From the NCBI GenBank assembly GCA_029266295.1, contig JAQSXD010000190.1:1-7165 (forward strand): a stretch of DNA of 7,165 nt, written 5' to 3'. Below the pieces are notes generated by a model that saw only the letters and a program-made list of their open reading frames with translations, was not told the DNA's origin and searched no databases. Origin of the DNA: Bacillota bacterium. Its GTDB lineage: Bacteria; Bacillota; Clostridia; Peptostreptococcales; Anaerovoracaceae. Each line of letters starts with the position of its first letter. The first letter of the stretch is position 1. Made by a program: the position numbers and the translations under genes. Of the stretch, positions 1-5,167 are shown piece after piece.

Positions 1-47
1 GGAATCCTAATATTAGAAATATGGGTTGATGAAAAAAGGAGAAGAAA

Positions 48-752
48 ATGCGTTTAAATAAATTTATTGCTCAGGCAGGAGTCGCCAGCCGCAGAAAATC
101 GGACGAGCTTGCCAAGCAGGGGAAAGTAAAGATCAACGGTGCCGTCATGACGGAGATGGGCTATGATGTGAAAGAGGATGACGTTGTGGAGGTTAATGGC
201 AAGGTCATCAAGCAGGAGGCAAAAAAGGTCTATATCATGCTCAATAAGCCCAAGGGCTTTATCACTTCAACGAGAGATGAAAGGGACAGACCGACGGTAA
301 TGGAGCTTGTTACGGACGTCAATGAGCGTTTGTTTGCCATTGGAAGGCTGGACTATAATACTTCAGGAATGCTGCTCATGACCAATGATGGAGATCTGGC
401 GCATAAACTGGCTCATCCAAAACACCACATCTACAAGACCTACCGGGCAAGAGTGTCAGGACAGCTGTCTGCGGAAAAGGTTGCGAAGCTGAGGAACGGA
501 GTGGATATCGGAGGCTTTGTCACTTCCAAAGCGGTCGTCAATGTGATTAAGCAGGTGGAACGGTCGGCTATTGTGGAGATCAAGATCTTCGAGGGCAGAA
601 ACAGACAGGTTCGCAAGATGTTTTCCGCTGTAGGGAATAAAGTCATGGATCTGGAGCGAATTGCCATCGGAGAACTTTATCTGGGACATCTGATGCAGGG
701 CCATTATCGCAAGCTTACAAAGCAGGAAGTGGATTATCTGAAAGATTGCTAA
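48..752 (+). CDS. rluB: RluB-family 23S rRNA pseudouridine synthase
   Basis: The 234-residue product is a pseudouridine synthase of the RsuA/RluB/RluE/RluF family, which isomerises a specific uridine in rRNA. An N-terminal S4 RNA-binding domain covers about residues 1-60 (MRLNKFIAQAGVASRRKSDE start). The catalytic domain carries the diagnostic GRLDYNTSGMLL motif, with D102 as the expected catalytic aspartate, and the later GRNRQVRKMF motif at about residues 183-192. Length is normal for the family. The start is supported by AAAGGAG at 35-41, six bases upstream. The RluB assignment rather than RluE/RluF rests on the S4 domain and the usual Firmicutes context and is inferred. Positions 1-57 are open in frame 1 and may be the tail of an upstream gene, but 18 codons are too few to identify it. 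mnmM follows 65 bp later on the same strand without a visible terminator, so co-transcription is possible. Confidence 0.92.
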   Translation: MRLNKFIAQAGVASRRKSDELAKQGKVKINGAVMTEMGYDVKEDDVVEVNGKVIKQEAKKVYIMLNKPKGFITSTRDERDRPTVMELVTDVNERLFAIGRLDYNTSGMLLMTNDGDLAHKLAHPKHHIYKTYRARVSGQLSAEKVAKLRNGVDIGGFVTSKAVVNVIKQVERSAIVEIKIFEGRNRQVRKMFSAVGNKVMDLERIAIGELYLGHLMQGHYRKLTKQEVDYLKDC

Positions 753-817
753 AAGCTCCTTTTCATTGTTACAGTAGCATTCCCTCTGAATCCGTTCATT
801 AGGAGAAAAAGACAAAA

Positions 818-1396
818 ATGAATCTAATCACAAAACCTACAGCATTGGCTATGAAAATAATAGAAGAATATATTAAACCCGGTGACGTTGTTGTGGATGC
901 CACCGCTGGAAACGGTCATGATACGCTGGTTCTTGCCAATTTAACGGGGACTGGAGGCAAGGTTTATGCTTTTGACGTTCAGCCTCTGGCCTTGGAACAA
1001 ACAAAAACCCTTCTTGAAAAAGAGGGGTTTTTCCATAACTGCACGCTGGTGTTGGATTCTCATGAAAATATGGGAAGCTATATACCGGAATATGAAAAGA
1101 AAGAAATTTCTGCGGTGGTATTTAATCTTGGATATCTCCCCGGAGGACAAAAGGAAATGACAACGCAGACCGAGGCAACCCTTGCGGCAGTAGAACAGGC
1201 GCTGCACTTGATCCGCATAGGAGGAATCGTAGCGGTGACTATGTATCCCGGACATCCTGAGGGGGCAATGGAAAGAGCCTCGCTGCTGCATTTTTCAGAG
1301 AATCTATCTCAAAGGATATATCATACGGCTTATCTTTCTTTTCCCAATCAGAAAAAGAGCCCGCCGGAATTATTGCTCATCACAAGAAAATGCTGA
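818..1396 (+). CDS. mnmM: YtqB/MnmM-type class I SAM-dependent methyltransferase
   Basis: The 192-residue protein is a small Rossmann-fold methyltransferase of the family formerly called 'rRNA methylase' (YtqB-like). The SAM-binding motif I is DATAGNGHDT at residues 27-36, motif II acidic residue is in FDVQ (about 52-55), and a motif-IV-like FNLGYLPGG lies at 102-110. In Bacillus the YtqB orthologue is reported as MnmM, which methylates 5-aminomethyl-2-thiouridine at the wobble position of tRNA; transfer of that function here is by family resemblance only. Size matches the family. The start ATG has AGGAG at 801-805, twelve bases upstream, slightly long but with no better alternative. It lies 65 bp after rluB and ends just before a GC-rich hairpin. 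Confidence 0.82.
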   Translation: MNLITKPTALAMKIIEEYIKPGDVVVDATAGNGHDTLVLANLTGTGGKVYAFDVQPLALEQTKTLLEKEGFFHNCTLVLDSHENMGSYIPEYEKKEISAVVFNLGYLPGGQKEMTTQTEATLAAVEQALHLIRIGGIVAVTMYPGHPEGAMERASLLHFSENLSQRIYHTAYLSFPNQKKSPPELLLITRKC

Positions 1397-1397
1397 G

Positions 1398-1422
1398 AAG
1401 CGCACCGCCAAGCGGTGCGCTT
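1398..1422 (+). terminator. GC-rich hairpin after mnmM, probable terminator
   Basis: Perfect 11-bp arms, AAGCGCACCGC (1398-1408) and GCGGTGCGCTT (1412-1422), flank a 3-base loop, starting one base after the mnmM stop codon. The stem is strong, but what follows (CATATTATAT) is not a clean T-tract, so termination may be incomplete or the hairpin may act as a 3'-end stabiliser. Confidence 0.6.
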
Positions 1423-1432
1423 CATATTATAT

Positions 1433-1488
1433 GGGAAAACGCTGATTTATCATCTTCGTAGGCACCTTCAAGTAATCAGCGTTTTCTC
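1433..1488. repeat. Inverted repeat with 13-bp perfect arms, terminator-like
   Basis: GAAAACGCTGATT (1435-1447) is exactly complementary to AATCAGCGTTTTC (1474-1486), and the outermost positions add a G-T and a G-C pair. The 26-base centre (1448-1473) shows no strong further pairing. The A-tract/stem/T-tract layout resembles a bidirectional intrinsic terminator with an unusually long loop. It ends 12 bp before the annotated start of the DUF441 gene, so it could separate mnmM transcription from that gene or be a dispersed repeat. Confidence 0.6.
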
Positions 1489-1500
1489 AAAACATTTAGC

Positions 1501-1980
1501 ATGGAGATGTTTCTATTGGGATCAGAACTAATATTGCTTTCGGTTTTTATCATTGCGGTAATCGGAAAAGCAAATACAGTTGCCATTGCCACCGGAATTT
1601 TACTTGGGCTGAAGCTGGTCAGAATCGATCAATACATATACCCCTTTCTGGAAAAAAACGGCTTAACCTATGGGATCATCATTCTGGTCGCAGCAATTCT
1701 TCTTCCCATAGCCAGCGGTAAGATCACTGCTGACAGTATCAAAGGTATCTTTGCGTCATGGATCGGTATCGCTGCTTTTGGCTTATCCTTTTTCACCACA
1801 TACTTAAGTGGGCGGGGATTGGATTTCCTCACGGTACAAGGCCATAGCGACGTGATGCCGGCTATGATCCTAGGCGCTGTAATCGCTACGGCGTTTTTAG
1901 GGGGTGTTCCTGTTGGACCGCTGATTACCAGCGGTCTATTAGTACTTGTTATAAAAATTGTAGAAATTTTTAAAGGATAG
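1501..1980 (+). CDS. DUF441 family integral membrane protein (YtwI/YeaL-like)
   Basis: The 159-residue, very hydrophobic protein has about six predicted membrane segments (roughly residues 6-22, 25-40, 56-72, 85-101, 119-136, 138-155). It resembles the DUF441 (UPF0756) family of Bacillus YtwI and Escherichia YeaL: LGLKLVRIDQ near residue 35, LLPIASGKI near 67, and the characteristic GGVPVGPLI at 134-142. The function of the family is unknown to me. The start is uncertain. ATG 1501 and ATG 1507 lack a Shine-Dalgarno site, whereas TTG 1516 has GGAG at 1503-1506 nine bases upstream. Comparison with the remembered Bacillus protein favours a start near 1507. The gene is rightward and converges with kal; its own promoter is not obvious. 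Confidence 0.85.
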   Translation: MEMFLLGSELILLSVFIIAVIGKANTVAIATGILLGLKLVRIDQYIYPFLEKNGLTYGIIILVAAILLPIASGKITADSIKGIFASWIGIAAFGLSFFTTYLSGRGLDFLTVQGHSDVMPAMILGAVIATAFLGGVPVGPLITSGLLVLVIKIVEIFKG

Positions 1981-2033
1981 ACCGTACCATAAGATAGGAA
2001 GATAGATGGCACCGCAAGATGAAAAGACAGATC

Positions 2034-2074
2034 AAAAGCAGAAGCCCGGGTCTTTGCAAGACCCGGGCTTCTGC
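2034..2074 (-). terminator. Strong intrinsic terminator of kal
   Basis: A perfect 17-bp stem (2038-2054 with 2058-2074, core GAAGCCCGGGTCTT) closes a 3-base loop. On the minus strand the stem is followed by TTTTG, complement of 2033-2037, and it begins 28 bp past the kal stop codon. On the plus strand no T-tract follows, so the main role is leftward termination of kal. It may also block transcription coming from the DUF441 gene. Confidence 0.82.
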
Positions 2075-2102
2075 CGATGGGAATACTATGTCAAATGTAC
2101 GC

Positions 2103-2492
2103 TTACTTTCTTTTTGATTCTTTCGGCGTCACGCAGATGCCTTCCGCCCTGCAGACAACGATGGGCTCTTCGAGGAAATCCGCAGCGGAAGGGCTGATGT
2201 CGGGTCTTGCCGCAACAACTTTCTTCGCTTCGAATCTCATTTTTCTGGATGTGTTTCCCACTTCGTAAATTTCTCCGTATGCTTCGATATAATCCCCAGC
2301 AAACGTAGGTGCCAGAAATTGAATGTCGGTATACTTCAGGAACAGTCCCTCATCACCGTCGAGCTTGATTAGAAGCTCCGTCGCAACGTCACCGAAAAGA
2401 TGCACCATATGTGCGCCGTCAACCAGGCTTCCGCCGTAATGCGCATCTTTATGGGACATTCTCAGACGAATCGTTGAAGTTATTTTTTCCAT
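2103..2492 (-). CDS. kal: 3-aminobutyryl-CoA ammonia-lyase (lysine fermentation)
   Basis: The 129-residue protein matches the Kal family: RLRMSHKDAHYGGSLVDGAHMVHLFGDVATELLIKLDGDEGL at residues 9 onward (split: RLRMSHKDAHYGGSLVDGA, then LFGDVATELLIKLDGDEGL), followed by FLAPTFAGDYIEAYGEI and the VGNTSRKMRFEA hotdog-fold segment. Kal removes ammonia from L-3-aminobutyryl-CoA to give crotonyl-CoA (EC 4.3.1.14), a late step of lysine fermentation in the cytoplasm. Length equals the family norm. The start is supported by AGAGGAGAA on the minus strand (complement of 2498-2506). A perfect -24/-12 sigma-54 promoter on the minus strand at 2641-2657 would give a leader of about 138 bases with strong inverted repeats. 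Divergent placement from the activator, and kdd/kamA beyond, supports the pathway role. Beta-alanyl-CoA ammonia-lyase is a related alternative, less likely in this context. Confidence 0.9.
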   Translation of the reverse strand: MEKITSTIRLRMSHKDAHYGGSLVDGAHMVHLFGDVATELLIKLDGDEGLFLKYTDIQFLAPTFAGDYIEAYGEIYEVGNTSRKMRFEAKKVVAARPDISPSAADFLEEPIVVCRAEGICVTPKESKRK

Positions 2493-2532
2493 CTCAATTC
2501 TCCTCTTTGATCTTTCTTTGTTTGTATAATGT

Positions 2533-2566
2533 TATAACATGCAGACGCTTATTCCTGCATGTTATA
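2533..2566. repeat. Perfect 12-bp inverted repeat in the kal leader
   Basis: TATAACATGCAG (2533-2544) and CTGCATGTTATA (2555-2566) are exact reverse complements around a 10-base centre. It lies between the predicted kal transcription start and the kal ribosome site. The symmetry suits a dimeric DNA-binding protein or an RNA hairpin; no T-tract follows on either strand, so it is not a standard terminator. Its last three bases are shared with the next inverted repeat. Confidence 0.75.
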
Positions 2567-2620
2567 TTGAACGCTGCATCGACAGCAAAGTTGCTGCTTA
2601 TTATGAACTGCGTTCAATAT
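2564..2620. repeat. Nested inverted repeat in the kal leader
   Basis: ATATTGAACGC (2564-2574) pairs exactly with GCGTTCAATAT (2610-2620). A second stem sits inside: CAGCAA (2583-2588) with TTGCTG (2591-2596). In the minus-strand transcript from the predicted sigma-54 start (about 2630) this would be the first structure of the kal leader, followed directly by the 2533-2566 hairpin. Confidence 0.72.
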
Positions 2621-2640
2621 TTTATCCTAAAAAAATAATT

Positions 2641-2657
2641 TGCAAATAATGTGCCAA
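2641..2657 (-). promoter_or_regulatory. Sigma-54 (-24/-12) promoter of kal
   Basis: Read on the minus strand the site is TTGGCACATTATTTGCA, matching the consensus TGGCAC-N5-TTGCW with exactly ten bases between the -24 GG (complement of 2654-2655) and the -12 GC (complement of 2642-2643). Transcription should start near 2630 and run leftward into kal. A site with the same orientation and layout precedes kdd. Confidence 0.86.
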
Positions 2658-2675
2658 TCAGTTATCCTTGTATTA

Positions 2676-2697
2676 TGCGAACAATGAACCGATTATG
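2676..2697 (-). promoter_or_regulatory. Candidate activator (enhancer) site upstream of kal
   Basis: Read on the minus strand this is CATAATCGGTTCA (2697-2685) followed by TTGTTCGCA (2684-2676). The first block matches 11 of 13 positions of the kdd-upstream CATAAACGGTTCG; the second is identical to 4981-4989 upstream of kdd. It sits about 46-67 bp upstream of the predicted kal start, in the same orientation to its promoter as at kdd. Binding by the neighbouring activator is inferred. Confidence 0.6.
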
Positions 2698-2723
2698 CAT
2701 CGCCCCTGGGATGGGGTGATGCA
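2696..2723. repeat. 11-bp inverted repeat before the activator gene
   Basis: TGCATCGCCCC (2696-2706) and GGGGTGATGCA (2713-2723) are complementary apart from one position (G-T in RNA) around six bases. It ends 12 bases before the activator's Shine-Dalgarno site, so it may be an operator for autoregulation, part of the kal enhancer region, or a hairpin in the activator's leader. Confidence 0.65.
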
Positions 2724-2751
2724 AAAAGTACGTGAAAGGAGGCGTGTTGCG

Positions 2752-4833
2752 ATGGCAGAAAATTGCTATGGAATGAAACGGGTGATTGAACCGAAGCATG
2801 TGCTGTCTACCTCAGCATGGAAGGTGGATAACAACAGGGAAATCCATCCCAATGAAATGCGGGTGTCTATCAAAAAGCTTCATTTGGAAAGTACGAGTTT
2901 TAAACAGATTTGTATCGAATCTAACAACAACCTTGACAAAATCAAGGATCGAATCATAGATATTGTCATAAAAAGAGGGAAGCTTCATAATCCGGTCACC
3001 GACACCGGGGGGTTGCTCTTCGGTGTTGTAGAGAAGATTGGGGAGGAATATGACAATCAATACGGCCTTGCGGTAGGAGACGAGATCATTTGTAATGCGT
3101 CACTGGCTGCGATTCCACTGTATATCAGCCGCATCACAAAGCTTGATATGGCGTACAATCAAGCGGATGCCGAAGGATACGCAATTCTTTTCAATGAATT
3201 TCCAATTGTGAAAAAACCGGAAGGAGTTCCCATTAACCTGCTGCTTTTCGCATTTGATGAATCGGGGACCATGTATACCGTAAGCAGCTGCGCCAAGGAT
3301 AAAAAGAATTTTCTTATTGTTGGCAGCAATCTGCTGACGAACGCTCTATACGGTTATGCCATCCGCAATGTAGCTGGCCCGGATGTTCGGATCGTCTGTC
3401 TGCTGGACAGCAAGTCTGACGTGATGGTTAAGGGAAAGAGCATCGAGCTGCTGCTGAACAATGTCTTTACGGAAATCTATTATGTAAACATATTAAAGCC
3501 CATGGAATGCATGGAAAGCCTGCAGATGGATTCCATGTTCGATCTGAGCGTCAACTGCGCCGATATCCCGGGGGCAGAGACCATTAATATTCTTGCCACC
3601 AAATCTGGCGGTACGGTTTGCTTTGCGAACCTGATCAATAATTATAACATCGCTTTGTATCTGACAGAAGCAATATCAAGGCAGCTTGACATCCGCTGTG
3701 CAGTGGGATACCTGAAGGAATACGACGAATTTGACATCAAGATTGTGCAGGGACTGGCTCCGTTTCTGGAACGAGCGGCAGTCACGGAAATGAAGGTTGA
3801 GGATGACATTGCTTATCCGCTGGGGAGAATGAGAAAAGGGTTTGAACTATCCGGCTACCGCAAGAGTCTAGTGGAGGATTTTATCTGCGAAAGCAGAGCG
3901 ATGGCCATTGTTGTGGATGAAATCCTCAGTGTGGCAAAATACGATTGCAACGTTTTGATTACCGGGGATACGGGGGTCGGAAAAGAAAAGGTGGCCTCGA
4001 TCATTCAGAAGAACAGTAACCGGAGAATGCAACCTTTTATCAAGATTAACTGCGCTGCGATTTCTGATAATCTCATCGAATCCGAATTCTTTGGATATGA
4101 GAAAGGCTCCTTCACCGGAGCAAATGCTGCTGGAAAAAAAGGATATTTCGAACTGGCGGACAACGGGATTATCTTTCTGGACGAGATCGGCGAGCTTCCT
4201 CCCGACTTGCAGGCGAAGCTTTTGCGCGTCATCCAAGACGGAGAGTTTTATCGAGTGGGGGGGACTGAACCTATCAAGACCAATGTCAGAATTATCTCCG
4301 CAACCAACCGGGATCTGGAAAAGCTGATTGAGGAAAAGAAATTCAGAAGAGATCTCTATTACAGGCTTAACGTATTCCCCATCAGAGTACCGGATCTCAA
4401 TGAGAGAAGGGCAGAAATCCCTGCATTGGTGGAATATTTCATGGGCAAGTATACTGAGAAGTTTGGAATGAAGCGTTCCATTGCAGAGGACGCCCTGGCA
4501 TATCTGAAGGAATGCAGTTGGCCCGGAAATATCAGAGAACTGGAGAACGTGGTCCAGAGACTGCTGATCTCATGCAAAGGAGAGGTGATCACCGTTTTGG
4601 ATGTGATGAAAGAGCTGCACGCGGATCTGTTTGATAAAATCAGTGTGAATTATGACGAACCGGCATTTGAAGACGCAGAGAAAATCAATCTCGATGATAT
4701 GGTGGATAACTTTGAAAAGAATATTATCCAGTATGCATGTGAAAAACACGGCTCGACGAGAAAGGCCGCAAAAGCCATCGGAATCAGTCAAACTCAGCTG
4801 GTAAGAAAGAAAAATAAATATAACATTCCTTAA
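2752..4833 (+). CDS. Sigma-54-dependent activator with a Kdd-like sensor domain
   Basis: A 693-residue transcription activator of lysine-fermentation genes (inferred). Residues about 5-340 align collinearly with Kdd encoded at 5168-6199: shared RVI-PK-VL near the start, HNPVTDTGGLLFG at 79-91, EGYAILF at 141-147, and NCADIPGAETINILATKSGGTVCF at 268-291 (given in parts: NCADIPGAETINI, LATKSGGTVCF). The dinucleotide loop GGGGKSG of Kdd is replaced by GSNLLTN (191-197). The AAA+ domain (about 367-610) has Walker A GDTGVGKE (405-412), GSFTGA (452-457, a variant of the sigma-54-contacting GAFTGA), Walker B GIIFLDEIGEL (472-482), ATNRDL, FRRDLYYRLN and WPGNIRELENV. A Fis-type HTH is at about 668-690. 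ATG 2752 has AAAGGAGG at 2735-2742; the longer TTG 2668 start has none. A -10-like TATTAT is at 2671-2676 without a convincing -35 box. No receiver, PAS or GAF domain is seen. Confidence 0.93.
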   Translation: MAENCYGMKRVIEPKHVLSTSAWKVDNNREIHPNEMRVSIKKLHLESTSFKQICIESNNNLDKIKDRIIDIVIKRGKLHNPVTDTGGLLFGVVEKIGEEYDNQYGLAVGDEIICNASLAAIPLYISRITKLDMAYNQADAEGYAILFNEFPIVKKPEGVPINLLLFAFDESGTMYTVSSCAKDKKNFLIVGSNLLTNALYGYAIRNVAGPDVRIVCLLDSKSDVMVKGKSIELLLNNVFTEIYYVNILKPMECMESLQMDSMFDLSVNCADIPGAETINILATKSGGTVCFANLINNYNIALYLTEAISRQLDIRCAVGYLKEYDEFDIKIVQGLAPFLERAAVTEMKVEDDIAYPLGRMRKGFELSGYRKSLVEDFICESRAMAIVVDEILSVAKYDCNVLITGDTGVGKEKVASIIQKNSNRRMQPFIKINCAAISDNLIESEFFGYEKGSFTGANAAGKKGYFELADNGIIFLDEIGELPPDLQAKLLRVIQDGEFYRVGGTEPIKTNVRIISATNRDLEKLIEEKKFRRDLYYRLNVFPIRVPDLNERRAEIPALVEYFMGKYTEKFGMKRSIAEDALAYLKECSWPGNIRELENVVQRLLISCKGEVITVLDVMKELHADLFDKISVNYDEPAFEDAEKINLDDMVDNFEKNIIQYACEKHGSTRKAAKAIGISQTQLVRKKNKYNIP

Positions 4834-4866
4834 ATATAGCGAACATTCAAAAAATGCGAAATTGAC

Positions 4867-4895
4867 GTTTGAAAGCTGAATCTTGCCTTTCAAAC
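4867..4895. repeat. 9-bp inverted repeat after the activator gene
   Basis: GTTTGAAAG (4867-4875) and CTTTCAAAC (4887-4895) are exact reverse complements around 11 bases. No T-tract follows, so it is not a standard terminator. It lies between the activator stop and the stronger terminator at 4913-4982. Confidence 0.5.
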
Positions 4896-4912
4896 AAACG
4901 AATGTAGATGAT

Positions 4913-4982
4913 GGATGGAATGCATTCTCAAGGGCAAACTATGAAGTGAGTCCGGTTGAAAATGCACTCCATTCTTTTTTTT
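4913..4982 (+). terminator. Intrinsic terminator of the activator gene
   Basis: GGATGGAATGCATT (4913-4926) pairs with AATGCACTCCATTC (4961-4974) in 13 of 14 positions, including one G-T pair, and is followed directly by eight T residues (4975-4982). A short inner CTCA/TGAG stem (4927-4930 with 4947-4950) may close part of the 34-base loop. It would insulate kdd from activator read-through, consistent with kdd having its own promoter. Confidence 0.8.
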
Positions 4983-5040
4983 GTTCGCACGAACCATTAA
5001 CGGTTCGCATGAGAAACGAAATTTTGTCATAAACGGTTCG
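4981..5040 (+). promoter_or_regulatory. Candidate enhancer cluster (activator sites) upstream of kdd
   Basis: Two near-identical direct repeats, CATTAACGGTTCG (4995-5007) and CATAAACGGTTCG (5028-5040), differ at one base and are 33 bp apart, about three helical turns. The first forms the palindrome CGAACC-N6-GGTTCG (4990-5007), preceded by TTGTTCGCA (4981-4989). The sites lie about 66-125 bp before the predicted kdd start, the usual range for sigma-54 enhancer sites, and recur upstream of kal. Part of the cluster overlaps the end of the activator's terminator T-tract. Confidence 0.72.
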
Positions 5041-5078
5041 AAGTACATCAAGACTATGGAATTTTCAACGTAGGTCAG

Positions 5079-5095
5079 TTGGCACACTAATTGCT
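5079..5095 (+). promoter_or_regulatory. Sigma-54 (-24/-12) promoter of kdd
   Basis: TTGGCACACTAATTGCT matches the TGGCAC-N5-TTGCW consensus, with GG at 5081-5082, GC at 5093-5094 and ten bases between them. Transcription should start near 5106, giving a leader of about 62 AT-rich bases before the kdd start codon. The rest of the 4834-5167 gap holds the activator's terminator and the enhancer cluster. Confidence 0.9.
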
Positions 5096-5167
5096 ATAAA
5101 TATATGCATGATATTAAATTCAATAATTAATGATTATTTTTAAGTATTTAATCTAGGAGGAAACACA

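Noticed and set aside
1..57. Tail of an upstream gene in frame 1
   Set aside because: Only 18 codons are visible, ending inside rluB, and cannot be told from chance.
2006..2268. Two short rightward open frames near the kal 3' end
   Set aside because: They overlap the kal terminator and kal itself antisense and have no family resemblance.
2668..2751. N-terminal extension of the activator from a TTG codon (28 extra residues)
   Set aside because: No Shine-Dalgarno site precedes TTG 2668, the extra residues have no counterpart in Kdd, and the region contains a palindrome and the AAAGGAGG that serves ATG 2752.
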